Positions 51,591-60,295 of a stretch of DNA of 64,000 bases are shown here, piece after piece. The stretch's first letter is position 1. Every line of letters starts with the position of its first letter. The position numbers were made by a program, and so were the translations under genes. Location: contig CAVGXR010000042.1 in assembly GCA_963633225.1 (NCBI GenBank), positions 1 through 64,000 on the forward strand, in the 5' to 3' direction. Under the pieces are notes generated by a model. That model was not told the origin of the DNA. It saw only the letters and a program-made list of their open reading frames with translations, and did no database searches. Origin of the DNA: F23-B02 sp963633225 (lineage in GTDB: Bacteria; Bacillota; Clostridia; Oscillospirales; Oscillospiraceae).

Positions 51591-52457
51591 ATGGCTAAAC
51601 TTATCGTACTGTGTCCGAACCCGTACAGGGATTGCGGACTTGAGCTTACAAAAAAGGCAAAAGCTATACTGCAGGAAAACGGCTATAAAACCGCCGTTTG
51701 TCCGGTGTTCGGTGCGCATGATACAACCGTTATCCCCTGTGACGTGGAGCTTACGGCATGGAGCAAGGTAGCAGGATGCGCCGATCTGTTCATTGTTATC
51801 GGCGGTGACGGGACCATTCTGCACACGGCAAGATATCTTAATCACACCGAGATTCCGATGCTCGGCATAAATCTCGGAACGAAGGGCTTTATGGCCTCGC
51901 TCGAGCCCGAGGATATAGACGGCATACTCGATGCCGCAGCCGGAAACTATTCATCAAGCTTCAGAATGATGATAGATGTTGAGCTTATCCGAGACGGAGA
52001 GGTCATCTATGCCGATGTCGGTCTTAACGATGCCGTGATCCACGGCATGGGCGACTGCATAAAGCTCACCGCATGGTGCGACAAGGAGCGCATCATGAGC
52101 TATTCCGGCGACGGCATAATCATATCAACACCAACCGGCTCTACGGGCTATTCCATGTCCGCCGGAGGCCCTATAGTCGAGCCGGAGGCAAAAAATCTCA
52201 TAGTATCGCCAATATGCGCACACTATATCGGAGCAAGAAGCTTCGTTCTGTCATCCGAACATAAAATAAGCGTAATGGCAGAAAAGCTGCATGACAGACG
52301 AGCCTATGTATCCGTTGACGGAACCGACGGCTTTGAGCTTGTAAACGAGGATATCGTTATCGTAAGCAGATCTATGAAGGTAGCAAATCTCATCTACCTC
52401 GGAGAGCGCAGCTTTTACGATTCTACCTTTGACAAGCTGCAATACAGGGTTGACTGA
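51591..52457 (+). CDS. nadK: NAD kinase
   Basis: This enzyme makes NADP from NAD. The 288-aa protein has the signature GGDGT at 71-75, GINLGTKGFMA, and the second motif TPTGSTGYSMSAGGPIV. TGAGG lies before the ATG at 51591. nadK between tlyA and argR is common in clostridia but absent from the Bacillus order. Confidence 0.95.
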   Translation: MAKLIVLCPNPYRDCGLELTKKAKAILQENGYKTAVCPVFGAHDTTVIPCDVELTAWSKVAGCADLFIVIGGDGTILHTARYLNHTEIPMLGINLGTKGFMASLEPEDIDGILDAAAGNYSSSFRMMIDVELIRDGEVIYADVGLNDAVIHGMGDCIKLTAWCDKERIMSYSGDGIIISTPTGSTGYSMSAGGPIVEPEAKNLIVSPICAHYIGARSFVLSSEHKISVMAEKLHDRRAYVSVDGTDGFELVNEDIVIVSRSMKVANLIYLGERSFYDSTFDKLQYRVD

Positions 52458-52471
52458 AGGGGGACAATCAG

Positions 52472-52921
52472 TTGAAGGATTCAAGACAAAGCGTTATTCT
52501 CAAGATAATTTCCGAGCAGGAGATCGAGACGCAGGCCCAGCTTATTCAGGCGCTTGCCGAGCACGGCATTCCCAGCACTCAGGCAACGCTTTCAAGAGAT
52601 ATAAAGCAGCTGCACCTTGTAAAGGAGCTCGGCAGTAACGGAAGATATCACTATGTTGTCAGCGGTAAATCGCGCAATAATGACAGGGTGATGCGGCTGC
52701 GCAAAATATTCCGCGAGGGTGTGACCTCCTATGCGGTAGCGCAGAATATAATAGTCATAAAAACGCTGCCCGGCCTTGCATCGGCAGCCTGCTCAACGCT
52801 CGACTCTATGCATATCGACACTCTTGTCGGCACTCTTGCCGGCGATGATACTGCGTTTCTGGCAATGAAGGATAACAAGGCGGCAGAAGAGCTCTGCCAC
52901 GAGATAGATGAAATGTTCTGA
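52472..52921 (+). CDS. argR: Arginine repressor ArgR/AhrC
   Basis: ArgR binds ARG boxes with arginine as corepressor. The 149-aa protein has an N-terminal winged helix (IETQAQLIQALAEHGIPSTQATLSRDI, split) and the C-terminal oligomerisation and arginine-binding domain with TLVGTLAGDDTAFLA. The TTG start has AAGGGGG seven bases upstream. No arginine gene is nearby; argR beside recN is an ancestral linkage. Confidence 0.94.
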   Translation: MKDSRQSVILKIISEQEIETQAQLIQALAEHGIPSTQATLSRDIKQLHLVKELGSNGRYHYVVSGKSRNNDRVMRLRKIFREGVTSYAVAQNIIVIKTLPGLASAACSTLDSMHIDTLVGTLAGDDTAFLAMKDNKAAEELCHEIDEMF

Positions 52922-52935
52922 TAAAGGGGTATCCC

Positions 52936-54621
52936 ATGCTTACACAGCTGCATATTGAAAATATTGCTGTAATTGAAAAGGCGGATATCGAGTTCGGCAG
53001 CGGCCTTACCGTGCTGACGGGCGAAACCGGCGCTGGCAAGTCTATCATCGTTGACTCTCTTTCCGCCGTCCTCGGTGCACGCACGAGCCGCGAGCTTGTA
53101 CGCAGCGGCGCTGAATACGGTGTCGTGTCGGCAGTTTTTGAAACTGATGCCGCAGCAGAATGGTTTGAAGAAAATGATTTTGAGCCGGAGGACGAGATAA
53201 TCATCCGGCGCAAGATATCCGCAGACGGCAAAAACAACTGCCGTGTGTGCGGAAATCCCGTGACTGTATCGCAGCTAAGGCAGCTCGGCTCACTGCTGCT
53301 TGATATACACGGCCAGAACGACGGTCGTCAGCTGATGGACGAGGCCTCGCACCTTGCTTATCTCGACGGCTTCGGAAAGACCGATAAAGAGCGCTCGCTT
53401 TTTGCCGTGGCATATAAGGAATATGTCTCATGCAAGCGCGAAATGGACAGGCTTTCTATGGATGAGGCTGAAAAGGAGCGCCTTGCCGACAGTCTGAGAT
53501 ATAAGATCGAAGAGCTTGAAAACGCTCAGCTCAGAGTGGGCGAGGAGGACGAGCTCATAGCCCGCCGCGAGCTGCTTCGAAACTCCGAAAAGCTCACCGA
53601 GGCGCTCGACGGAGCCTACAGTGCGCTCTACGCCTGCGACGAAAATGCCGCATCGCTCATTGACGAGGCATCCGCTCTTGTCAGCCGCGCCGCCTCCATA
53701 TCCGACGGTCTGCGCGAGACAGCCGATATTCTCGGCAGCGCCTCCGCGCTCGTATACGATGCTGCCGAGCGTATACGCGATTTCCGCGACGGTCTTGAAT
53801 TTTCTCCCGACGAATATGACCGCATTGAAACGCGCACGGCACTTTTAAAACGCCTGAGCCGAAAATATAATACCGATGAAGCGGGAATGCTGAAGCTGCT
53901 TGATGACAGCAGGAAAGAGCTTTCAATGCTCGAATATTCCGACGATATGTTAAAAAAGCTCGAGCGTCAGCTAAAGGAGCACAGAGATAACTGCGCCAAA
54001 AAGGCAGCTGCGCTGACAAACAGCCGCAGGGAGGCCGCAAAAAAGCTTGAGGAGCGCATTTGCAGTGAGCTTCGAGATCTCAGTATGCCCTCGGTTCGCT
54101 TCAAGGTCTCCGTCGAGCCTGTCGGGAACGAGCTCGGCTTTGACCGCACGGGAGCCGACATTGTGCGCTTTCTCATATCCGCAAACGCCGGTATGGAGCT
54201 CGGGCGCATATCGAAGATAGCCTCAGGCGGCGAGCTCAGCCGCATAATGCTTGCAATGAAAACGGCCTTTTCCGATAATGACCCGATCGAGACAATGGTG
54301 TTTGACGAGATAGACACCGGCGTGTCCGGCATAGCCGCTCAGCGCGTTGGAGAGAAGATGAGCGATCTTTCACGCGGCAAGCAGGTCCTGTGCATAACGC
54401 ATCTGCCGCAGATAGCTGCGTTGGCAGACTGTCATGATAAGATCGAAAAGGCCGAGCGCAGCGGAAAGACCTTCACTGTGGTAAAGGAGCTTGACCGTCA
54501 GGGCAGGCGCATGGAGCTTGCACGGCTGTACGGCGGCGATGTCGTCACAGAAACCACGCTTGCGGGAGCAGAAGAGCAGCTTGCGGCGGCGGATAAATAT
54601 AAGTTGACAAGATGTAAATAG
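52936..54621 (+). CDS. recN: DNA repair protein RecN
   Basis: RecN is an SMC-like ATPase that acts early in double-strand break repair. The 561-aa chain has Walker A GETGAGKS at 29-36, DIHGQND, long coiled-coil arms in the middle and the C-terminal ABC signature region IASGGELSRIMLAMK with Walker B VFDEIDTGVSG. Its last codons contain the TTGACA of the next promoter. spoIVB and spo0A, which normally follow, are absent. Confidence 0.95.
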   Translation: MLTQLHIENIAVIEKADIEFGSGLTVLTGETGAGKSIIVDSLSAVLGARTSRELVRSGAEYGVVSAVFETDAAAEWFEENDFEPEDEIIIRRKISADGKNNCRVCGNPVTVSQLRQLGSLLLDIHGQNDGRQLMDEASHLAYLDGFGKTDKERSLFAVAYKEYVSCKREMDRLSMDEAEKERLADSLRYKIEELENAQLRVGEEDELIARRELLRNSEKLTEALDGAYSALYACDENAASLIDEASALVSRAASISDGLRETADILGSASALVYDAAERIRDFRDGLEFSPDEYDRIETRTALLKRLSRKYNTDEAGMLKLLDDSRKELSMLEYSDDMLKKLERQLKEHRDNCAKKAAALTNSRREAAKKLEERICSELRDLSMPSVRFKVSVEPVGNELGFDRTGADIVRFLISANAGMELGRISKIASGGELSRIMLAMKTAFSDNDPIETMVFDEIDTGVSGIAAQRVGEKMSDLSRGKQVLCITHLPQIAALADCHDKIEKAERSGKTFTVVKELDRQGRRMELARLYGGDVVTETTLAGAEEQLAAADKYKLTRCK

Positions 54622-54632
54622 TTTAGTATAAT
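54604..54632 (+). promoter_or_regulatory. Consensus sigma-A promoter of the tyrosine T-box unit
   Basis: Perfect TTGACA (54604-54609), a 17-nt spacer and a perfect TATAAT (54627-54632). The -35 lies in the last codons of recN. Confidence 0.9.
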
Positions 54633-54638
54633 CTGCTT

Positions 54639-54890
54639 CGATAACGCGATGAAGAGCAGGAGTAGTTCATTTTAGCTGCGCAGAGAGACCCTGTTTGCTG
54701 AAAAGGGGAGAGCAAGGATGAATGAATACGGCTCGGAGCGGCTCGCTGAAGCTTTCAGTAGGCGATGACGGGTGCGCCCGATACAGCGCATGAGTCACGA
54801 ACTCACCGAGGCTTTATCCGTGAGGAGAGAGCATATAGAGGTGGTACCGCGTTTTTAACGCCCTCTGTCTTAGGACAGGGGGCTTTTTTT
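54639..54890 (+). ncRNA. T-box riboswitch, tyrosine-specific
   Basis: This leader RNA reads uncharged tRNA-Tyr and prevents termination when tyrosine is short. The T-box core AGAGGTGGTACCGCG is at 54837-54851. Stem I elements include the GAUGAAGAGCAGGAGUAG region and a GCUGAAAAGGGG-type loop. The likely specifier codon is TAC (Tyr) at 54727-54729 within GAATACGG. The terminator GCCCTCTGTC (54860-54869)/GACAGGGGGC (54874-54883) plus seven Ts follows. The specifier matches tyrS downstream. Confidence 0.93.
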
Positions 54891-54904
54891 ACAGGAGGGA
54901 AGCT

Positions 54905-55297
54905 ATGGATATCGGACAAAAAGCATTGAACTATCATGCAAACGGATTTAACTGTGCGCAGTCGGTGTTTGCCGCCTGCTGCGAGTATACCGGAATGGAC
55001 GAAAAAACGGCGCTCGCACTGTCGGCGGGCTTCGGCGGCGGTGCAAGAAGCGGTGAGCTCTGCGGCGCGATCGCCGGAGCAGTCATGGCTGAGGGGCTTG
55101 TTTTCCCGTTTAACGACGGGCAGGATACCGAGGCAAAGGACAGGATTGCGGCTATTGCAAAGCAGTGCGTCGGCATTGCACGGGAAAAATACTCTCATGT
55201 ACGCTGTGCAGACCTCAAGGGAAATATAAATTGCAGCGAAATAATAGCATTCATGGCTAAAACAGCCGAAGATATAATTGAAAAGGAGAAAATTTGA
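54905..55297 (+). CDS. C_GCAxxG_C_C family protein
   Basis: This 130-aa protein matches the family named for its conserved cysteine pattern: C17 in FNCAQSVF, C53 in LCGAIAGAV, then C101 and C110 (VRCADL, NINCSEI). Members are predicted redox or metal proteins of unknown function; a short hydrophobic stretch near 38-66 may be a membrane or helical hairpin. AGGAGGGA precedes the ATG. It lies between the T-box and tyrS, sharing one base with tyrS, so it is expected to respond to tyrosine starvation. Confidence 0.85.
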   Translation: MDIGQKALNYHANGFNCAQSVFAACCEYTGMDEKTALALSAGFGGGARSGELCGAIAGAVMAEGLVFPFNDGQDTEAKDRIAAIAKQCVGIAREKYSHVRCADLKGNINCSEIIAFMAKTAEDIIEKEKI

Positions 55298-56517
55298 TGG
55301 GCATTTATGAAGAACTGGTCGAAAGAGGGCTTATCGCTCAGGTAACCAATGAGGATCAGATAAAGGAAATGATAAACAATGGCAAGGCCACATTCTATAT
55401 AGGCTTTGACTGCACCGCCGACTCTCTGCACGTTGGTCACTTCATGGCTCTGTGCCTCATGAAGCGCCTTCAGATGGCCGGAAACCGCCCAATAGCCCTT
55501 ATCGGCGACGGCACAACGCTTATCGGCGACCCCTCCGGCAGAACCGATATGCGTCAGATGCTCACCGAGGAGACCATCGCACACAATGCCGAGTGCTTCA
55601 AAAAGCAGATGGAAAAGTTCATCGACTTCTCAGAGGGCAAGGCTATCATGCTCCGCAACTCCGAATGGCTCAAGCCGCTCAATTACATTGAGCTTCTGCG
55701 CGAGGTCGGCGCTTGCTTTTCCGTCAACAACATGCTGCGTGCAGAGTGCTACAAGCAGCGCATGGAGAAGGGGCTGAGCTTCCTTGAGTTCAACTACATG
55801 ATCATGCAGAGCTACGACTTCTACTACATGTTCCAGCACTACGGCTGCAACATGCAGTTCGGCGGCAACGACCAGTGGTCGAATATGCTCGGCGGCACAG
55901 AGCTCATCCGCCGCAAGCTCGGCAAGGATGCTCACGCGATGACCATAACTCTGCTTTTAAATTCCGAGGGCAAGAAAATGGGCAAGACCGCTGCCGGCGC
56001 AGTTTGGCTCGACCCCAACAAGACCTCGCCGTACGACTTCTACCAGTACTGGCGCAACGTCGATGATGCCGACGTTCTCAAGTGCCTGCGTATGCTTACC
56101 TTCCTGCCGCTTGAGCAGATCAACGAGATGGACGGCTGGGAGGGCTCTCAGCTCAACAGAGCCAAGGAGATCCTCGCTTATGAGCTCACTGCCCTTGTTC
56201 ACGGTGAGGAGGAGGCAAAAAAGGCCGAGGCCTCCGCAAAGGCGCTCTTCGGCGGTGCAGCTTCCGGCGAGATGCCGACGACCGAGGTGGACGAGTCCTC
56301 GCTCACAGACGGCACTCTCGATATCATGACCGCTCTTGTTCTCAGCGGCCTTTGCGCCTCCAAGTCAGAGGCTCGCCGCAATGTCCAGCAGGGCGGCGTT
56401 TCCGCTGACGATGAGAAGATCAGTGATATCGCAAAGACCTTCAGTGCCGAGCAGCTCAGAGCCGGCATAGTTCTCAGGCGCGGCAAGAAAAACTTCAACA
56501 AAATAATTCTCAAATAA
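55297..56517 (+). CDS. tyrS: Tyrosyl-tRNA synthetase
   Basis: TyrS charges tRNA-Tyr. The 406-aa class I enzyme has HVGH at 45-48 in place of HIGH, IGDPSGRTDMR, the tyrosine-binding QSYDFYYM, and KMGKT near 227-231 as the KMSKS loop. A C-terminal S4 domain follows. AAGGAG lies upstream of the ATG at 55297, which shares a base with the preceding stop. Expression is under the Tyr T-box. Confidence 0.96.
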   Translation: MGIYEELVERGLIAQVTNEDQIKEMINNGKATFYIGFDCTADSLHVGHFMALCLMKRLQMAGNRPIALIGDGTTLIGDPSGRTDMRQMLTEETIAHNAECFKKQMEKFIDFSEGKAIMLRNSEWLKPLNYIELLREVGACFSVNNMLRAECYKQRMEKGLSFLEFNYMIMQSYDFYYMFQHYGCNMQFGGNDQWSNMLGGTELIRRKLGKDAHAMTITLLLNSEGKKMGKTAAGAVWLDPNKTSPYDFYQYWRNVDDADVLKCLRMLTFLPLEQINEMDGWEGSQLNRAKEILAYELTALVHGEEEAKKAEASAKALFGGAASGEMPTTEVDESSLTDGTLDIMTALVLSGLCASKSEARRNVQQGGVSADDEKISDIAKTFSAEQLRAGIVLRRGKKNFNKIILK

Positions 56518-56529
56518 GGTGAAAAAGAC

Positions 56530-57003
56530 ATGTCAATAGAAAAAGGCAGAGCATATTTCAGACAGTTCGGCATGGAGGATCGCGTCCGTGAATTTGACGT
56601 CTCAAGCGCAACGGTAGAACTCGCGGCGCTCGCGCTCGGCGTTGAAGGCGCAAGAATAGCCAAAACGCTGTCCTTCAAGAAGGATGACAGCTGCATCCTC
56701 ATTCTGGCTGCCGGCGACGCAAGGATAGACAACCACAAGTTCAAGGAAAAATTCCATATGAAAGCAAAAATGCTGTCTCCCGACGAGGTGCTTACGCTGG
56801 TCGGGCATCCTGTCGGAGGCGTGTGTCCCTTCGGCATAAACGAGGGGATAGATGTCTATCTTGATGAAAGCCTCAAGCGCTTTGACACGGTTTTTCCGGC
56901 AGTCGGCAGCGGCAGCAGCGCCATAGAGCTTGATCTGGACGAGCTGTACAAATATTCAAATGCTCTCGAGTGGATAGACGTGTGCAAGCTGCCTGAAGCA
57001 TAA
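56530..57003 (+). CDS. YbaK/EbsC family tRNA-editing protein
   Basis: The 157-aa protein has the YbaK/ProX fold: a mid-region GARIAKTLSFKKDD with the lysine important for deacylation, SPDEVLTLVGHPVGGVCPFG and a final FPAVGSGSSAIEL. These proteins clear mischarged tRNAs, most often Cys-tRNA-Pro or Ala-tRNA-Pro. It follows tyrS by 12 bases and probably shares its transcript, which links it to aminoacylation. Confidence 0.88.
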   Translation: MSIEKGRAYFRQFGMEDRVREFDVSSATVELAALALGVEGARIAKTLSFKKDDSCILILAAGDARIDNHKFKEKFHMKAKMLSPDEVLTLVGHPVGGVCPFGINEGIDVYLDESLKRFDTVFPAVGSGSSAIELDLDELYKYSNALEWIDVCKLPEA

Positions 57004-57012
57004 ATTATGAGC

Positions 57013-57050
57013 AAAAGCAGAAGAAAACGAATGTTTTCTTCTGCTTTTTT
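57013..57050 (+). terminator. Strong terminator after the tyrS unit
   Basis: A perfect 16-bp stem (57013-57028 with 57033-57048, loop GAAT) with AAAAGCAG at its base ends in a T-run. Confidence 0.95.
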
Positions 57051-57061
57051 GCATTTTATAT

Positions 57062-57090
57062 TTGTAATTTCTATAATAATGTTGTATAAT
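57062..57090 (+). promoter_or_regulatory. Sigma-A promoter of rpe-recR
   Basis: TTGTAA (57062-57067), 17-nt spacer, TATAAT (57085-57090). Transcription would start near 57097, just before the leader structure. Confidence 0.7.
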
Positions 57091-57100
57091 AAATTGGATT

Positions 57101-57163
57101 GTGCGCAGACAGGGGGCGTACCTTTCCTGTACGCCCCCCGTATATGAAAGCGGCTGTGCGCAC
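57101..57163 (+). other. Two-tier stem-loop at the 5' end of the rpe transcript
   Basis: Inner stem GGGGGCGTAC (57112-57121) pairs with GTACGCCCCC (57129-57138) around a 7-nt loop. Outer arm GTGCGCA (57101-57107) pairs with TGCGCAC (57157-57163). It lies immediately after the predicted transcription start. I recognise no riboswitch class. It has no T-run after the inner stem, so it is not a simple terminator. Confidence 0.6.
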
Positions 57164-57211
57164 TTTACCGCTGCAATATTTTATGCCGAAAAGTCTTTCG
57201 AGGTTATAGAT

Positions 57212-57865
57212 ATGATAAAGATAGCTCCGTCAATCCTCTCTGCCGACTTCACGAAGCTGGGAGCGGAGATCGAGGATATACGTTCTGCCGGTGCTGAGTA
57301 TGTCCATTTTGATGTTATGGACGGTTTCTTTGTGCCCAACATCTCTATAGGCATTCCCGTCTTGAAATCGGTCCGCAAAATGAGCGATATGTTTCTCGAC
57401 GTTCACCTGATGATAGATAAGCCTGTCAGATACGCAAAGGCATTCTGCGATGCCGGAGCTGATCTTGTCATGCTTCACGTTGAGGCAGATTCCTATCAGA
57501 ACATATCAGATGCCATTGATATAGTTAAGCAAAACGGAAAAAAGGCTGGCCTTGCCGTAAAGCCGAGAACACCGGCGAGCGTTCTGTACCCGTTTATCGA
57601 CAGGCTCGACATGGTTCTTGTCATGACTGTTGAGCCCGGCTTTGGCGGCCAGAGCTTCATGCATGATCAGCTTCCCAAGATATCGGAGCTCCGGCATGAG
57701 ATCGACAGACGCGGTCTTGACTGCGAGCTTGAGGTAGACGGCGGAGTTGACCCTGCTACGGCAAAGCTCGTAAAGGCTGCGGGAGCTACCGTACTTGTCG
57801 CCGGAAGCGCCGTTTTCGGAAAGCCTGACAGAAAGTCGCAGATTGACGCTATCAGAAACGCATAG
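57212..57865 (+). CDS. rpe: Ribulose-phosphate 3-epimerase
   Basis: Rpe interconverts ribulose 5-phosphate and xylulose 5-phosphate in the pentose phosphate pathway. The 217-aa TIM-barrel starts IKIAPSILSADFTKLG and has the catalytic-site motifs HFDVMDGFFVPNIS, DVHLMI, and EVDGGVDPATA near the end. GAGGTTAT precedes the ATG at 57212; the frame stays open back to 57101 but that covers the leader hairpin. recR follows after 12 bases. Confidence 0.95.
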   Translation: MIKIAPSILSADFTKLGAEIEDIRSAGAEYVHFDVMDGFFVPNISIGIPVLKSVRKMSDMFLDVHLMIDKPVRYAKAFCDAGADLVMLHVEADSYQNISDAIDIVKQNGKKAGLAVKPRTPASVLYPFIDRLDMVLVMTVEPGFGGQSFMHDQLPKISELRHEIDRRGLDCELEVDGGVDPATAKLVKAAGATVLVAGSAVFGKPDRKSQIDAIRNA

Positions 57866-57877
57866 GAGATATCTTAA

Positions 57878-58483
57878 ATGGCATTTTTCCCTGCTTCACT
57901 TGAAAACCTTATAGATAAATTTGCATCTCTCCCCGGGATTGGACGCAAAAGCGCTCAGCGTCTTGCCTTCCACGTTCTCGCTCTGCCGGAGGGCGAAGGG
58001 GAAAGCTTTGCAAACGCCATTCTGGAAGCGAGAAAGAATGTCTGCTGCTGCAAGATATGTCAGAACCTCACCGAGGGTGAGGTCTGCTCAGTGTGTGCAA
58101 GCGCAAAGCGCGACAAGAGCATAGTATGCGTTGTATCCGAGCCGCGTGACGTGCTGTCGATCGAACGCAGCCATGAATACAACGGCGTGTATCATGTTCT
58201 GCACGGCGTTCTCTCGCCCATAAGTCACGTCGGACCTGACGATATACGCATAAGCGAGCTTATCCGCCGCGTTGCAGCCGATGACAGCGAAATAAAGGAG
58301 ATAATCATGGCTACCAATCCCGATACCGAGGGAGAGGCTACGGCCATGTACATTTCGCGCCTTTTAAAGCCCTTTGAGGTCAAGGTAACACGTCTTGCAT
58401 ACGGCATCCCTGTCGGCTCAAATCTGGAGTTTGCCGATGATGCCACGCTTCTTCGCGCCCTTGAGGGCCGAATTGAAATGTGA
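57878..58483 (+). CDS. recR: Recombination protein RecR
   Basis: RecR acts with RecO in RecF-pathway repair. The 201-aa protein has a helix-hairpin-helix (FASLPGIGRKSAQRLAFH), a C4 zinc motif (CCKICQNLTEGEVCSVC) and a Toprim domain (VVSEPRDVLSIE, ATNPDTEGEATAMYI). In most Firmicutes it follows dnaX and ebfC; here it follows rpe, a locus rearrangement. Confidence 0.95.
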   Translation: MAFFPASLENLIDKFASLPGIGRKSAQRLAFHVLALPEGEGESFANAILEARKNVCCCKICQNLTEGEVCSVCASAKRDKSIVCVVSEPRDVLSIERSHEYNGVYHVLHGVLSPISHVGPDDIRISELIRRVAADDSEIKEIIMATNPDTEGEATAMYISRLLKPFEVKVTRLAYGIPVGSNLEFADDATLLRALEGRIEM

Positions 58484-58636
58484 TAAACGGGTTATAATCC
58501 CTGTAAAGCATAAAATATTACATACCGAATATCGGAGGGGGAAAGCTTAACGGCACGCTGCGTTTCAGGGCACTTGCCGCAAGAGTCCCTTTGCTTTGCG
58601 TTTTCGGAAATAATCACTCATATTGGAGGTTAATAT

Positions 58637-60295
58637 ATGACGCATAAACTCAAGATCATACCTCTCGGCGGTCTCGGTGAGATCGGCAAGAACATGACAG
58701 CCATAGAATTTGGCACGGATATAATCGTTATAGACTGCGGCCTCGGCTTTCCGGACGAGGATATGTACGGCATCGACATTGTTATACCCGACATTTCGTA
58801 TCTCAAGGCCAACGCCGAAAAGGTCAGAGGTATTATCATCACCCACGGTCATGAGGACCACATCGGCGCAATCCCGTATGTTATACGCGAGCTGAATGTC
58901 CCGATATATGCAACGCCGCTCACGGCGGCACTCATAGAGCTCAAGCTCGAGGAGCACGATCTGCTGTACAATACGCAGATCTTCACAAGAAAGGCCGGCG
59001 ATATCTTCCGCCTCGGCTGCTTCAGCATTGAGTTCATAGCCGTAAACCACAGCATAGCCGATGCTGTTGCACTTGCCGTAAAAACACCTATCGGAACGAT
59101 AGTCCACACCGGCGATTTCAAGATCGACCTTACGCCCGTGCAGGGCAAGGTCATTGACCTGCCGCGCTTCGGCCAGCTCGGAAACGAGGGCGTGCTTGCT
59201 CTGATGAGCGATTCAACGAACGTTGAAAAGCCCGGACTGTCCGCATCCGAGCGCAAGGTCGGCGAGACCTTTGACATGCTGTTTAAAAACTGTGATCAGC
59301 GCATAATTATCACTACCTTTGCTTCAAACGTCCACAGATTGCAGCAGATAATCGACGTTGCGGCAAAATATAAGCGCAAGGTAGCAATAACAGGCCGCAG
59401 TATGGAAAACATTCTGCGCGTCGCAACGGTTTTGGGTTATCTTAATGCACCCGATAACGTGCTTGTGGATCTTGCGCAGATAAACAAGCTTCCAAGCGAA
59501 AAGGTGGTTATCATTTCAACCGGCTCTCAGGGAGAGACGATGTCCGCTCTCTACCGCATGGCTTTTTCCGAGCACCGGCAGATAAACATTCGTCCCGGAG
59601 ACAAGGTCATAATATCCGCTTCGGCTATTCCGGGCAATGAAAATATGATAAGCAAGGTCATTGACGAGCTGTTCCACAAGGGAGCTGAGGTCATCTACGA
59701 CCGCAACACGGCGCTGCACGTCTCTGGCCACGCCTCACAGGAGGAGCAGAAAATGATGCTCGCCCTCGTGCGCCCCAAGTACTTCATTCCAGTCCACGGC
59801 GAGTACCGTATGCTCGTAAAGCACGCAGAGCTCGGCAAACTTATGGGCGTAGAGCCCAAGAACGTCGTGATCGCCGAAAACGGCAAGGTCATTGAAATCT
59901 CAAAGAAGAGCATCAAGCTCAACGGCGCTGTCCAGTCCGGCGCTGTCATGGTTGACGGTATGGGTGTAGGCGATGTCGGCAGCGTCGTCATGCGTGACAG
60001 GCACAGGCTTGCCGAGGACGGCATGGTAGTCATCGTCGTTACGCTCTCGTCATGGGATAATGCGCTCTTGTCCGATCCCGAGATACTCACACGCGGCTTT
60101 GTCTATGTAAAGGAAGCCGAGGATATGCTTGAAGAGCTCAAGCGCGTTACCAAGGAAACACTTGCTGCCTGCGAGGAAAGCGGCGTTAAGGACTGGTCGG
60201 CAATAAAAAGCCGCATAAAGAGCAATGTTTCTGGCTATCTGTATAAGACGACAAAGCGCAGTCCGATGATACTGCCGCTCATTTCCGAAGTATGA
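58637..60295 (+). CDS. rnjA: Ribonuclease J
   Basis: RNase J is the main 5'-to-3' exo- and endoribonuclease of many Firmicutes. The 552-aa protein has a metallo-beta-lactamase domain with HGHEDH at 70-75, TGDFKIDLTPV, the beta-CASP domain (GRSMENILRVA) and GHASQEEQKMMLALV with a late VHGEYRML. TTGGAGG precedes the ATG. The 153-nt leader 58484-58636 shows no clear promoter beyond a TATAAT at 58493. It overlaps the dipeptidase gene by four bases. Confidence 0.93.
   Translation: MTHKLKIIPLGGLGEIGKNMTAIEFGTDIIVIDCGLGFPDEDMYGIDIVIPDISYLKANAEKVRGIIITHGHEDHIGAIPYVIRELNVPIYATPLTAALIELKLEEHDLLYNTQIFTRKAGDIFRLGCFSIEFIAVNHSIADAVALAVKTPIGTIVHTGDFKIDLTPVQGKVIDLPRFGQLGNEGVLALMSDSTNVEKPGLSASERKVGETFDMLFKNCDQRIIITTFASNVHRLQQIIDVAAKYKRKVAITGRSMENILRVATVLGYLNAPDNVLVDLAQINKLPSEKVVIISTGSQGETMSALYRMAFSEHRQINIRPGDKVIISASAIPGNENMISKVIDELFHKGAEVIYDRNTALHVSGHASQEEQKMMLALVRPKYFIPVHGEYRMLVKHAELGKLMGVEPKNVVIAENGKVIEISKKSIKLNGAVQSGAVMVDGMGVGDVGSVVMRDRHRLAEDGMVVIVVTLSSWDNALLSDPEILTRGFVYVKEAEDMLEELKRVTKETLAACEESGVKDWSAIKSRIKSNVSGYLYKTTKRSPMILPLISEV

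Noticed and set aside
57101..57211. N-terminal extension of Rpe from a GTG at 57101
   Set aside because: It would be encoded by the leader hairpin; the SD and family alignment place the start at 57212.
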